Shown here: in pieces, positions 18,480 through 27,613 of the stretch
Layout: every line of letters begins with the position of its first letter
How positions within the stretch are numbered: position 1 is the first letter of the stretch
Assembly: GCF_007923445.1 (NCBI RefSeq)
Contig: NZ_VOJI01000003.1
Location: 1 to 64,000 of the forward strand
DNA length: 64,000 bases
Reading direction: 5' to 3'
From: Puniceibacterium confluentis
GTDB lineage: Bacteria > Pseudomonadota > Alphaproteobacteria > Rhodobacterales > Rhodobacteraceae
Made by a program: the position numbers and the translations under genes
The notes under the pieces: model-generated
Databases searched by the model: none
What the model was told of the DNA's origin: nothing
The model's input: only the letters and a program-made list of their open reading frames with translations

Positions 18480-19043
18480 TCCGCCACTTTATGTGCCGTC
18501 GCGCAGAGGGGGAAGGGCGAAGATGCGGCACGGCTGGCAACCGGAACCCCGGACGCCGGTGGCGGGCCTCACCGCTTCCCACCGCGCGCAGAGCGGCGTC
18601 ATCCGCCGGTTTCCATGCCCCCTGAAGGGCCTGTCGCGGCGGTGCCGCAGGGCAGTGACGAGGCGCTTGGCGCGGCGCATCACATCGCAGCGCGCTGGGG
18701 CCGGCGACATCCCGGCGCACTGGAAAACTCCGGCACCGCCTACCGCGCCCTGGTGCTGCACGCCTCGGCTGAAGCCAGAAAACAGCATGAAGACATGGGC
18801 TTCCATGAAGGATGGGGCACTGTCGCGGATCAGTTGGACACCCTTGCCCGCACCCTCTGAGCCCAGCCCGAAAATCGGGCGCCCGCCAGACCCCCGGCGG
18901 GGCGGACTGCACTTTTTCCTTGCCAAACAGGTTTTTCCCCGCCTAGCCTGATCCTCGTAACAACACGGACCCGCGCATCTTCTACGCCGCATCGGGGGCG
19001 CGCAGTCAGGGGTCAATTCAGGTAAGGCGGCAGGTTTTTCAAA
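18480..19043. other. Intergenic region between dnaE and xdhA with a gene remnant
   Basis: A 564-base divergent interval. It should hold the dnaE promoter and the xdh operon promoter. The centre contains the C-terminal remnant of an SRPBCC-type gene (listed separately) and, just after it, a small hairpin (gcccga/tcgggc around 18866-18880). No intact gene is visible. Confidence 0.5.
18735..18860 (+). pseudogene. C-terminal remnant of an SRPBCC (AHSA1-type) protein
   Basis: The plus-strand frame ending at 18860 reads TAYRALVLHASAEARKQ, followed by HEDMGFHEGWGTVADQLDTLARTL and a stop. This is the characteristic C-terminus of SRPBCC/activator-of-Hsp90-like proteins in proteobacteria. The upstream part of that family (a lipid-binding-like fold starting with an R-x-F-x-A-P motif) is missing from this frame, and no convincing continuation is seen in the other frames. 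The gene appears to have lost its 5' two thirds, perhaps by deletion against dnaE. Confidence 0.6.
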
Positions 19044-20429
19044 ATGGATATCACCTTTCTTCTGAACGGAGAGAGCGTGGAGTTGCGGGACGTCGCACCG
19101 ACGGTCACCCTGCTCGACTGGCTGCGCGAAAGCCGTGGCCTCACCGGCACCAAGGAAGGCTGCAACGAAGGCGACTGCGGCGCCTGCACGGTGATGGTCA
19201 CCGATGCGACCGGCGCGCGCGCGCTCAACGCCTGTATCCTATTGCTGCCGCAACTGCATGGCCGCGCCATCCGCACGGTCGAAGGCATTGCCGCACCGGA
19301 TGGCAGCCTGCACCCCGTACAGCAGGCGATGATCGACCTGCATGGATCACAGTGCGGGTTCTGCACCCCGGGCTTTGTGGTCTCGATGGCCACCGCCCAT
19401 GCCAACGGCGATACCGGTCACGACGACGCGCTGGCGGGCAATCTCTGCCGCTGCACCGGCTACGCGCCGATCATCCGCGCGGCCCGCGCCGCCGAAAGCG
19501 CGCCGGTGCCGGAATGGATCCGCGCCGACATGTTGGTGCCGACAGTCACCGCCTCTGCGGCGGATCCTGCCGACCCCTGCCAGGCGCCCGAGTCCGCTGA
19601 CGCGCTGGCCGCGCTTTACGCCGCATCGCCGGATGCCACCCTTGTCGCCGGCGCCACGGATGTGGGGCTCTGGGTGACCAAAGGGCTGCGGGACCTGCCG
19701 AAAACAATCTTCCTGAATCGCTGCAGGGACCTGCAGCAGATGAGCGAAACCGATTCGGGACTGCGCATCGGTGCGGGGGTCACGATGGACCGGGTGCTGG
19801 CGGAAATGCGCCAGCGCCACCCGTCCTACGCCGAAATGATCCGGCGCTACGGTTCGGCCCAGGTCCGCGCCGCAGCCACCCTTGGCGGCAACATCGCCAA
19901 CGGCTCGCCCATCGGCGACAATCCCCCGGCGCTGATCGCCCTGGGTGCAACCCTGCATCTGCGCCACGGCGACCAGTCCCGTGCCATGCCGATCGAAGCG
20001 TTTTTCCTGTCCTACGGCAAACAGGACCGCGCCCCGGGCGAATTCGTCGAGGCGGTGACGATCCCGCACCAGCCCGACCGCCTGCGGGTCTACAAGCTTT
20101 CCAAACGCTTCGATCAGGACATTTCCGCCGTCTGCGGCGCCTTCAGCCTGACGGTGGACGACGGCATCGTCACCGCCGCCCGCATCGCCTTTGGCGGCAT
20201 GGCCGCGACGCCGAAGCGCGCGGCACATGTCGAGGCCGCCCTCACCGGACAACCCTGGAGCGATGACACCATCGCCGCCGCCTGGGATAGCTGGGAGCAG
20301 GACTTTCAGCCGCTGTCGGATATGCGTGCCAGTGCCGATTACCGGCTCACCGCCGCGCGCAACATGCTGACCCGCTACATGATCGAAGATCTTGGCGGCC
20401 AGGTCTCTGTGCTGGAGGTGGCGCCATGA
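19044..20429 (+). CDS. xdhA: Xanthine dehydrogenase small subunit (2Fe-2S and FAD)
   Basis: A 461-residue subunit that passes electrons from the molybdenum site through two 2Fe-2S clusters and FAD to NAD+. The first cluster uses Cys40, Cys45, Cys48 and Cys64; the second uses Cys104, Cys107, Cys135 and Cys137. The FAD domain includes [12 protein letters not shown] and [25 protein letters not shown]. With xdhB it oxidises hypoxanthine and xanthine to urate in the cytoplasm. It is the first gene of an operon that continues through xdhB, xdhC and a BMP-type importer. Confidence 0.95.
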   Translation: MDITFLLNGESVELRDVAPTVTLLDWLRESRGLTGTKEGCNEGDCGACTVMVTDATGARALNACILLLPQLHGRAIRTVEGIAAPDGSLHPVQQAMIDLHGSQCGFCTPGFVVSMATAHANGDTGHDDALAGNLCRCTGYAPIIRAARAAESAPVPEWIRADMLVPTVTASAADPADPCQAPESADALAALYAASPDATLVAGATDVGLWVTKGLRDLPKTIFLNRCRDLQQMSETDSGLRIGAGVTMDRVLAEMRQRHPSYAEMIRRYGSAQVRAAATLGGNIANGSPIGDNPPALIALGATLHLRHGDQSRAMPIEAFFLSYGKQDRAPGEFVEAVTIPHQPDRLRVYKLSKRFDQDISAVCGAFSLTVDDGIVTAARIAFGGMAATPKRAAHVEAALTGQPWSDDTIAAAWDSWEQDFQPLSDMRASADYRLTAARNMLTRYMIEDLGGQVSVLEVAP

Positions 20430-20548
20430 GCCCTGAGAGACAGACCCCGGTGCCCCGCCCGCTGCCGCAGAGGCGGTTGCGAAATGTGCGCGGGCGGTTC
20501 CTCACGTCGCACCGTCTGCCACCGCTGCGCGCGGAGGCGGGGCTATGA
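20426..20548 (+). CDS. Possible 40-residue linking ORF between xdhA and xdhB
   Basis: A frame of 40 codons starts in an ATGA overlap with the xdhA stop and ends in a TATGA overlap with the xdhB start, so it fills the gap exactly. The product would be Arg- and Pro-rich with no recognisable domain. It may serve only to keep ribosomes moving from xdhA to xdhB, or be chance. A 24-codon frame (22970-23044) bridges xdhB and xdhC in a similar way. Confidence 0.25.
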   Translation: MSPERQTPVPRPLPQRRLRNVRGRFLTSHRLPPLRAEAGL

Positions 20549-22980
20549 CCGTCGCCAAGCCGCTTGCCCACGATGCCGCCCGGCTGCACGTCACCGGCGC
20601 CGCACGATATGTCGACGACATCCCCACCCCGACGGGCACCCTGCACCTGGCCTTTGGCACGGCGGCCATCGCTGCGGGCCGCATCACCGAACTCGACCTT
20701 GCAGCGGTGCGGTCCGCCCCCGGGGTGGTGGCGGTGCTCGAAGCCCGCGACCTGCCCTTTGCCAACGATGTCTCCCCTTCGGTGCATGACGAACCGTTGC
20801 TGTCGGGCAGCACGATCCACTATCTCGGACAGCCCGTGTTTCTGGTCATCGCCACCAGCCATCTCGCGGCGCGCAAGGCGGCAAAGCTGGCGAAGATCAC
20901 CTATCGGAAGCGCGACGCGATCCTCAGCTATCAGGACGCGATGGAGGCCGACAGCCGGTTCGAGGAGGCTCCGCGCATCTGGCAGAAGGGCGATGCCGGC
21001 GAGGCAATTGATGCCGCGCCGCATATGCTCGAAGGCACCATCGAAATGGGAGGGCAGGAGCATTTCTACCTCGAAGGCCAGGCCGCACTGGTCCTGCCGA
21101 GCGAGGATGGCGACATGCTGGTGCACAGCTCGACCCAGCATCCGACCGAGATCCAGCACAAGGTGGCCGAGGCGCTTGGCCTGCCGATGCATGGGGTGCG
21201 GGTGGAAACCCGGCGCATGGGTGGCGGATTTGGCGGCAAGGAAAGCCAGGGCAACGCACTGGCGGTGGCCTGCGCAGTGGCCGCCCGGCTGACCGGCAAA
21301 CCCTGCAAGATGCGATATGACCGGGATGACGACATGATCATCACCGGAAAGCGCCATGATTTCCGCATCGACTATCGTGTGGGCTTTGACGACTCCGGGC
21401 GGCTGGCGGGGGTCGAGTTCGTGCAGATGACCCGCTGCGGTTGGGCGCAGGATCTGTCGATCCCGGTTGCCGACCGCGCCATGCTGCATGCCGACAACGC
21501 CTATCATCTGGAACACGCGCGGATCGAAAGCCACCGGCTGCGCACCAATACCCAGAGCGCCACCGCCTTTCGCGGCTTTGGCGGACCACAGGGCATGCTG
21601 GGGATCGAGCGGGTGATGGACCACGTCGCCCATCGGCTCGGGCTGGACCCGCTGGCGGTGCGGCGGGCGAATTATTATGCCGCCGCCGCCGCAGGGGGGC
21701 CGTCTGCCCCCCGCGCGGCAGAGCCGCGCCCCGCCCGCGAAGATATTGCGGCCCCGCAGACGCAGGCGGCCGGGACCGATCTCACCTCGCGCGGTGCGGT
21801 GGGGGCCACCCCCGAGGGTCGGCCCGTGCCTGCACCCTCCGGCGTGCAAACCACGCCCTATGGACAGCCGGTCGAGGATTTCATCCTGCACGAGATGACC
21901 GCCGCCCTCGAGGAGTCCTGCGATTACGCGGCCCGCCGCGCGGCGCTGGCAGAGTGGAATGCCGCCAACCCCGTGCTCAAGCGGGGTCTGGCGCTGACGC
22001 CGGTGAAATTCGGCATATCCTTCACCCTGACCCATCTCAATCAGGCCGGCGCGCTGGTGCATGTTTATCAGGACGGGTCGATCCAGATGAACCACGGCGG
22101 CACCGAGATGGGACAGGGCCTGTTCCAGAAGGTCGCCCAGGTTGCCGCCGCCCGGTTTGGCGTCGACATGCAGGCGGTGAAGATCACCGCCACCGACACC
22201 GCCAAGGTGCCCAACACCTCGGCCACCGCCGCCTCGTCCGGATCCGATCTCAACGGCATGGCGGTGCAGGCCGCCTGTGACACCATCCGCGACCGCATGG
22301 CCGCGCATCTGGCGCACCTGCATCAGGACGAGCCCCGGGACGTGCGGTTTGCCGATGGCTGCGTGCATGTCGGCGGCAATCGCATCCCCTTTGCCGAGGC
22401 CGCAAAGCTTTGTTACGAGGGACGGGTCAGCCTGTCGGCCACCGGGTTCTACAAGACACCCAAGCTCGAGTGGGACCGGATCCGCGGCCAGGGGCGGCCG
22501 TTTTTCTATTTTGCTTATGGCGCCGCCTGCTCGGAGGTGGTTGTCGACACCCTGACCGGCGAGTATCGCATCCTGCGCACGGACATCCTGCATGATGCGG
22601 GCACGTCTCTGAATCCGGCGCTGGACATCGGTCAGGTCGAGGGCGGTTTCGTCCAGGGCGCCGGCTGGCTGACAACCGAAGAGCTGGTCTGGGACGAGGA
22701 TGGCGCCCTGCGCACACATGCGCCATCGACCTACAAGATTCCCGCCTGTTCAGACCGCCCCGTGGTGTTCAATGTCGCCCTTTGGGACGGGCGCAACCGG
22801 GAAGACACGGTGTATCGCTCAAAAGCCGTCGGCGAGCCGCCGTTCATGCTGGGCATTTCCGTGCTGATGGCGCTGTCGAACGCAATTGCAAGCTGTGGCA
22901 GCAGCTATCCGGCACTCGACGCCCCGGCGACGCCCGAACGGGTGCTGGCGGCCATTCAGGGGGTTCGCAATGGTGAGTGA
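20545..22980 (+). CDS. xdhB: Xanthine dehydrogenase large subunit (molybdopterin)
   Basis: An 811-residue molybdenum subunit. Motifs include the Gly-rich RRMGGGFGGKESQ, TAFRGFGGPQGM, and the C-terminal KAVGEPPFML, whose Glu is the catalytic base. The protein is longer than usual because of an Ala/Pro-rich insert at about residues 378-432, between RRANYYAA and TPYGQPVEDFILHE. That insert contains a tandem-hairpin repeat (listed separately), is in frame and has no stop. It probably forms a surface loop. The gene starts in a TATGA overlap with the 40-codon frame upstream. Confidence 0.95.
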   Translation: MTVAKPLAHDAARLHVTGAARYVDDIPTPTGTLHLAFGTAAIAAGRITELDLAAVRSAPGVVAVLEARDLPFANDVSPSVHDEPLLSGSTIHYLGQPVFLVIATSHLAARKAAKLAKITYRKRDAILSYQDAMEADSRFEEAPRIWQKGDAGEAIDAAPHMLEGTIEMGGQEHFYLEGQAALVLPSEDGDMLVHSSTQHPTEIQHKVAEALGLPMHGVRVETRRMGGGFGGKESQGNALAVACAVAARLTGKPCKMRYDRDDDMIITGKRHDFRIDYRVGFDDSGRLAGVEFVQMTRCGWAQDLSIPVADRAMLHADNAYHLEHARIESHRLRTNTQSATAFRGFGGPQGMLGIERVMDHVAHRLGLDPLAVRRANYYAAAAAGGPSAPRAAEPRPAREDIAAPQTQAAGTDLTSRGAVGATPEGRPVPAPSGVQTTPYGQPVEDFILHEMTAALEESCDYAARRAALAEWNAANPVLKRGLALTPVKFGISFTLTHLNQAGALVHVYQDGSIQMNHGGTEMGQGLFQKVAQVAAARFGVDMQAVKITATDTAKVPNTSATAASSGSDLNGMAVQAACDTIRDRMAAHLAHLHQDEPRDVRFADGCVHVGGNRIPFAEAAKLCYEGRVSLSATGFYKTPKLEWDRIRGQGRPFFYFAYGAACSEVVVDTLTGEYRILRTDILHDAGTSLNPALDIGQVEGGFVQGAGWLTTEELVWDEDGALRTHAPSTYKIPACSDRPVVFNVALWDGRNREDTVYRSKAVGEPPFMLGISVLMALSNAIASCGSSYPALDAPATPERVLAAIQGVRNGE
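21694..21729. repeat. GC-rich tandem hairpin repeat inside xdhB
   Basis: Two adjacent perfect hairpins lie within the coding sequence: ggggggc (21694-21700) with gcccccc (21706-21712), then gcgcggc (21713-21719) with gccgcgc (21723-21729). They are followed by cccgcgaagatatt. The layout resembles the GC-rich intergenic palindromic repeats common in Rhodobacteraceae. Here it encodes part of the Ala/Pro-rich insert of XdhB, so it looks like a repeat captured in frame. Confidence 0.65.
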
Positions 22981-23033
22981 GAGCCAACAACGGATTGCGA
23001 TGTGGTCCACTCGGGCAGCCCAGGGTGGTCGCC

Positions 23034-23975
23034 ATGAGCTTTGACCTCGCCGCCCTTCAACGCGCCGTGGCGCAGCATGGTCGCGTCGCGCGGGTGGTCA
23101 TCGCGGCGGTCGCCGGTTCGTCCCCCCGCGAGGTCGGCGCCGCGATGCTGGTCTGGGAGGGGGGCCAGTCCGGCACCATTGGTGGCGGCGCGCTGGAATA
23201 CCGTGCGGCAGCAGAGGCCCTGATCCGACCCGGGCTGAGCAAACATGCCCTCGGTCCGGATCTGGGGCAATGTTGCGGCGGCTCAGTCACCTTGCTGACC
23301 GAGCATTTTGACAGCGACAGCGTGGCTGCGCTCGGTGGCCAGCCGGTGATCGCGCGCGGCCCGGGCCTGCGGCCGTTGGCCGTGCAGCGCCTGCTGGACC
23401 GTGCCCGGGCACGGGGCGATGTCCCGCGCCCGCAACTGCTGCAGAACTGGATGATCGAGCCGCTGACGACCCGGGACCAGCCGCTCTGGATCTGGGGCGC
23501 CGGGCATGTGGGCCGTGCGCTGGTCGATGTGCTCTCTCCGCTGCCCGATCTGTCCATCACCTGGGTCGATACCGCCCCCGAGCGATTTCCGGAGGCGCCG
23601 CCCGAAAATGTCCGCATCCTGCCCACCGCGGACCCCGCCCGGGCCGTCGCAATTGCGCCGCGCGAGGCCCGGCACCTGATACTGACCTACAGCCATGAGA
23701 TCGACCTGAGCCTGTGCCATGCGCTTCTCGGGCACGGCTTCGGGTTTGCCGGGCTCATCGGATCGGATACCAAATGGGCAAGGTTCCGGACCCGGCTGCG
23801 CAGCCTCGGCCATTCGGACGCCGAAATCGCGCGCATATGCTGTCCGATCGGGCGCAAATCGCTTGGCAAACATCCACACGCCATTGCCGTCGGCGTGGCG
23901 GCCCAGATACTCAGCCTTGAAACAGACAGGATTGGTGCAACGTGGCAGACACACTCCTCAGCCTCCGGGGCCTGA
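23034..23975 (+). CDS. xdhC: Xanthine dehydrogenase accessory protein
   Basis: A 313-residue XdhC that binds molybdenum cofactor, promotes its sulfuration and delivers it to XdhB. The N-terminal XdhC/CoxI domain has AGSSPREVGAAMLVWEGGQSGTIGGG and the conserved LGQCCGG. The C-terminal Rossmann-like domain has IWGAGHVGRALV, and the ending CCPIG...KHPHAIAVGVAAQIL is typical. I chose the ATG at 23034. The end overlaps the downstream ABC ATPase by 34 bases, so the operon continues. Confidence 0.93.
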   Translation: MSFDLAALQRAVAQHGRVARVVIAAVAGSSPREVGAAMLVWEGGQSGTIGGGALEYRAAAEALIRPGLSKHALGPDLGQCCGGSVTLLTEHFDSDSVAALGGQPVIARGPGLRPLAVQRLLDRARARGDVPRPQLLQNWMIEPLTTRDQPLWIWGAGHVGRALVDVLSPLPDLSITWVDTAPERFPEAPPENVRILPTADPARAVAIAPREARHLILTYSHEIDLSLCHALLGHGFGFAGLIGSDTKWARFRTRLRSLGHSDAEIARICCPIGRKSLGKHPHAIAVGVAAQILSLETDRIGATWQTHSSASGA

Positions 23976-25462
23976 CCAAGGCCTATCCGGGTGTCGTCGC
24001 CAATGACGACGTGTCCTTTGACATCCGGGTGGGCGAGATCCATGCGCTTCTGGGCGAAAACGGCGCCGGGAAATCGACGCTGGTCAAGATGATCTATGGC
24101 CTGGTCAAACCGGATCGCGGCGCGATGACACTGGCGGGCGCGCCCTATGATCCGGCGGAACCCAAGGCGGCACGGGCGTCCGGCGTGTCGATGGTGTTCC
24201 AGCATTTCTCGCTGTTCGAGGCGCTGTCGGTGGCCGAGAATGTCGCGCTCGGCATGGAAAACCCGCCGAAAACCCGCGATCTGGCGCAGCAGATCCGTGA
24301 CGTGTCCGAAGCCTACGGCTTGCCGCTCGACCCGTTCCGCGTGGTCGGCACCTTGTCGGCGGGCGAACGCCAGAGGGTCGAGATCATCCGTTGCCTGCTG
24401 CAGAAGCCCCGGCTGTTCATCATGGACGAGCCGACCTCGGTGCTGACGCCGCAGGAGGTCGAGATCCTGTTTGCCACCCTGCGCAAACTGACGTCCGAAG
24501 GCACGGCAATCCTCTATATTTCCCACAAACTGGAAGAGATCCGGGCGCTGTGTGACCATGCGACGATCCTGCGGCTGGGCAAAAAGGTGGCAACCTGCAC
24601 CCCGGCCGAATCCACCGCCAGGGAACTCGGAGAGCTCATGGTCGGCACATCCTTTGCCGCCCCCGTGCCGCGCGCGCACAGCGTCGGCGCCGTCCTGCTG
24701 GATGTGAATGATCTTTCGCTGCCCGCTCCGGGCGCTTTTGGCACACCGCTGCGGGGCATTTCGTTCAGCGTCAAGGCCGGCGAGATTCTGGGACTTGGCG
24801 GGGTGGCGGGCAACGGTCAGGACGAACTGCTGGCGGCGCTTTCGGGCGAACGTCTTTCGGCACCCGGGTCCGTTGTCCTGAAAGACGAGGACGTCAGCCG
24901 AAGCGGCCCGATGGCGCGCCGCGATGCAGGCCTGCTCTCAGCGCCCGAGGAACGGTTGGGCCATGCTGCAGCGCCGGCGATGAGCCTGATCGAGAACGGG
25001 GTTCTGACAGCAGCCCGGCGCGAAGATCTGGTGACCGGAGGGTTTGTGAACTGGGGCAAGGCCCGCAGCTTTGCCGAGACCGTGATCTCGCGGTTCGACG
25101 TGCGCACACCGTCGCCGGGAACCGCAGCAGGTGCGCTGTCAGGCGGCAACCTGCAGAAATTCGTCATCGGACGCGAGATCCTCCAGCGCCCCGATGTGCT
25201 CGTGGTGAACCAGCCGACCTGGGGAGTCGATGCCGCCGCGGCCGCAGCAATCCGCCAGGCGCTGCTGGATCTGGCCGCGCAAGGCGCAGCAATCATCGTG
25301 ATCAGCCAGGACCTGGACGAACTGATGGAAGTTTCGGAACGGTTCGGCGCGCTGAACGAGGGGCGCCTGTCGCCGATCCGGCCGGTGGGAGAACTGGACA
25401 TCGAGCAGATCGGGCTGATGTTGGGTGGAGCACATGACATGGAGGTGGCACATGTCGCCTGA
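23942..25462 (+). CDS. BMP-type ABC importer ATPase (purine/nucleoside)
   Basis: A 506-residue tandem ATPase with two ABC modules, as in sugar and nucleoside importers. The first module is complete: Walker A GENGAGKS, signature LSAGERQR, Walker B LFIMDEPTSVL. The second is degenerate, with GVAGNGQDEL at Walker A and LSGGNLQK as signature. The GTG start at 23942 lies inside the 3' end of xdhC. With two permeases and a BMP-family binding protein it forms a complete importer. Fusion to the xdh operon argues for xanthine, hypoxanthine or nucleosides as substrate. Confidence 0.92.
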   Translation: MADTLLSLRGLTKAYPGVVANDDVSFDIRVGEIHALLGENGAGKSTLVKMIYGLVKPDRGAMTLAGAPYDPAEPKAARASGVSMVFQHFSLFEALSVAENVALGMENPPKTRDLAQQIRDVSEAYGLPLDPFRVVGTLSAGERQRVEIIRCLLQKPRLFIMDEPTSVLTPQEVEILFATLRKLTSEGTAILYISHKLEEIRALCDHATILRLGKKVATCTPAESTARELGELMVGTSFAAPVPRAHSVGAVLLDVNDLSLPAPGAFGTPLRGISFSVKAGEILGLGGVAGNGQDELLAALSGERLSAPGSVVLKDEDVSRSGPMARRDAGLLSAPEERLGHAAAPAMSLIENGVLTAARREDLVTGGFVNWGKARSFAETVISRFDVRTPSPGTAAGALSGGNLQKFVIGREILQRPDVLVVNQPTWGVDAAAAAAIRQALLDLAAQGAAIIVISQDLDELMEVSERFGALNEGRLSPIRPVGELDIEQIGLMLGGAHDMEVAHVA

Positions 25463-25494
25463 CACATTGCCGGGCCGCCGGCAGCCAAGGGCGC

Positions 25495-25540
25495 AAGAAT
25501 TTTCAGAAAATTCTTGGAAAAACTTTTTCGAAAAGTTTTT
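25495..25540. repeat. Twin AT-rich hairpin element, copy 2
   Basis: Two consecutive perfect inverted repeats: aagaatttt (25495-25503) with aaaattctt (25507-25515), then aaaaactttt (25518-25527) with aaaagttttt (25531-25540). It sits between the ATPase stop and the first permease start, so it could attenuate transcription or set mRNA stability inside the operon. It has the same build as the element at 9044-9096. Confidence 0.7.
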
Positions 25541-25564
25541 GGCGCAGGGCCCGGAGGGTGGCGC

Positions 25565-26650
25565 ATGATCCGTATGGAACGCCGAGCGCAACCGTCGCGG
25601 GTCTGGACCGCCCTGACCCCGGTACTCGCCGTGATGCTGACGATGGTTGTTGGCGGCATCATGTTCGCGTTATTGGGCAAGCCGCCACTCGACGCCATCC
25701 GCACCATCTTCTGGGATCCGTTGTTCCATCCGCAATTCGCCGCCTATTCCCGCCCGCAGTTGCTGGTGAAGGCCGGCCCGCTGATCCTTATCGCCATCGG
25801 GTTATCCCTCGGGTTCCGTGCTGGTATCTGGAACATCGGAGCCGAAGGCCAGTACATCGTCGGGGCGATCTGCGGCGCCGGCATGGGGCTTGCCGTCTAT
25901 CCGACAACCTCGCCGCTGATCTTTCCGGCCATGGTCCTTGCCGGTGCCTTCGGCGGGTGGCTCTGGGCGATGATACCGGCGTTCCTGAAGGTCCGTTTCG
26001 GAACCAACGAAATCCTGGTGTCGCTGATGCTGGTCTACGTCGCCGAGGCCCTTCTGGCCTCTGCCTCGCAAAAGCTTCTGCGCAACCCCGATGGCATGGG
26101 GTTTCCCGGCTCGCGCAATTTCCAGCAATATCCGGCGGCGCACAACGGCGAAATCCTTGCCAACAGCGGTCTGCACTGGGGGGTGCTTGCCGCATTCGTA
26201 GCCGTGATCTTTGCCTATGTGCTGCTGACCCGGCATATCCAGGGGTTCAACATCCGACTGACCGGAGAAGCGCCGCGCGCGGCGCGTTTCTCGGGTGTGT
26301 CACCTGCGCGGATCATCTTTCTGTGTCTCGGCTTCGGCGGCGCGCTGGCCGGAGCGGCCGGCTTGTTCGAAGTCTCCGGACCGGCCGGGCAGATCAGCAT
26401 CGACTTCAACTCGGGATACGGTTTTACCGCAATCATCGTCGCCTTTCTTGGCCGCCTGCACCCGGTCGGAATCCTGCTGGCGGGTCTGCTCATGGCACTG
26501 ACCTACATTGGCGGTGAACTGGCGCAGCTGATGCTGGGCGTGCCAGGCGCCTCGATCCAGCTTTTCCAGGGGATGCTGCTGTTCTTTCTGCTGGCGACAG
26601 ATGTTTTCACCAACTTCCGCGTGCGTTTTGGCAAGACGGAGATCGCCTGA
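25565..26650 (+). CDS. BMP-type ABC importer permease 1
   Basis: A 361-residue inner-membrane permease of the BPD_transp_2 family. It has about eight to ten hydrophobic segments, starting with TALTPVLAVMLTMVVGGIMFALLG, and the conserved GLSLGFRAGIWNIGAEGQYIVGAI segment. I chose the ATG at 25565, preceded by GGAGG. An upstream in-frame ATG at 25514 would fall inside the hairpin element. The stop overlaps the next permease start (TGATG), so the two are translationally coupled and probably form a heterodimer. Confidence 0.92.
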   Translation: MIRMERRAQPSRVWTALTPVLAVMLTMVVGGIMFALLGKPPLDAIRTIFWDPLFHPQFAAYSRPQLLVKAGPLILIAIGLSLGFRAGIWNIGAEGQYIVGAICGAGMGLAVYPTTSPLIFPAMVLAGAFGGWLWAMIPAFLKVRFGTNEILVSLMLVYVAEALLASASQKLLRNPDGMGFPGSRNFQQYPAAHNGEILANSGLHWGVLAAFVAVIFAYVLLTRHIQGFNIRLTGEAPRAARFSGVSPARIIFLCLGFGGALAGAAGLFEVSGPAGQISIDFNSGYGFTAIIVAFLGRLHPVGILLAGLLMALTYIGGELAQLMLGVPGASIQLFQGMLLFFLLATDVFTNFRVRFGKTEIA

Positions 26651-27573
26651 TGGACCTTACTTCGATCAACCCGATCCTGCTGGTCGCCTCGATCATGATC
26701 TCGGCCACGCCGATCCTGCTGGCCGCCATCGGCGAGATGGTGGTGGAAAAGGCCGGTGTGCTGAACCTCGGTGTCGAGGGCATGATGATCACCGGCGCCG
26801 TGGTCGGTTTTGCCACCGCGGTCAGCACCGGCAGCCCGGCGCTGGGCTTTGCGGCGGCCGCGCTGGCGTCGGCGGTGCTGTCGCTCAGTTTCGGCGTGCT
26901 CACGCAGATCCTGATGTCGAACCAGGTGGCGACAGGGTTGGGCCTGACGCTCGTGGGGCTGGGTCTTTCGGCCCTGATCGGCAAGCCCTACGAGGGAATG
27001 AAATCCCCCACATTGCCAAAGCTGGACATTCCGGTCCTGGGCGACATCCCGCTGCTGGGGCGGATGCTGTTCAGCCATGACGCCATGGTCTACCTGTCGC
27101 TGCTGCTGGTCCTCGCCGTCTGGGCCACTCTGAAATACACCCGCGCCGGACTGATCCTGCGTGCCGTCGGGGAATCCCACGACGCGGCCCATGCGCTGGG
27201 CTACAAGGTCATCCGCATCCGCATGACGGCAATCTTCTTTGGCGGCGCCTGTGCCGGACTTGGCGGCGCGTACCTGTCGCTGGTGCGTGTGCCGCAATGG
27301 ACCGAGGGCATGACGGCCGGCGCGGGCTGGATTGCGCTTGCCATTGTGGTCTTTGCGTCCTGGCGCGCCGAGCGGGTGCTGATCGGCGCCTATCTGTTCG
27401 GTGGAGTCACCGTTCTGCAGCTGAACTTGCAGGCGGCGGGTGCCAAAGTCCCGGTCGAGATCTTGTCGATGTCGCCCTATCTGATAACCATTCTTGTGCT
27501 GGTTGTCATATCGGCCCGAGGCGCCCATGGCGCTCCGGCCTCATTGGGCCGCCCGTTCCACGCCTCGAGCTGA
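26650..27573 (+). CDS. BMP-type ABC importer permease 2
   Basis: A 307-residue BPD_transp_2 permease, the partner of the gene upstream. It has multiple hydrophobic segments and the family stretch GEMVVEKAGVLNLGVEGMMITGAVVGF. A cytoplasmic coupling region (AVGESHDAAHALGYKVIRIR) is visible. The start overlaps the previous stop as TGATG. It is followed at 40 bases by the binding protein gene. Confidence 0.92.
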   Translation: MDLTSINPILLVASIMISATPILLAAIGEMVVEKAGVLNLGVEGMMITGAVVGFATAVSTGSPALGFAAAALASAVLSLSFGVLTQILMSNQVATGLGLTLVGLGLSALIGKPYEGMKSPTLPKLDIPVLGDIPLLGRMLFSHDAMVYLSLLLVLAVWATLKYTRAGLILRAVGESHDAAHALGYKVIRIRMTAIFFGGACAGLGGAYLSLVRVPQWTEGMTAGAGWIALAIVVFASWRAERVLIGAYLFGGVTVLQLNLQAAGAKVPVEILSMSPYLITILVLVVISARGAHGAPASLGRPFHASS

Positions 27574-27613
27574 GGCCAAAACCAAACACCATGAAAACAC
27601 TCAGGGAGATACC

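Noticed and set aside
16074-18860. 928-codon plus-strand open frame opposite dnaE
   Set aside because: It is antisense to a clear DnaE with all polymerase motifs; long antisense frames are expected in GC-rich DNA. Only its extreme 3' end (18735-18860), outside dnaE, shows real protein similarity.
20347-22719. 790-codon minus-strand open frame opposite xdhB
   Set aside because: Antisense to XdhB, whose motifs are all intact; composition is typical of reversed GC-rich coding DNA.
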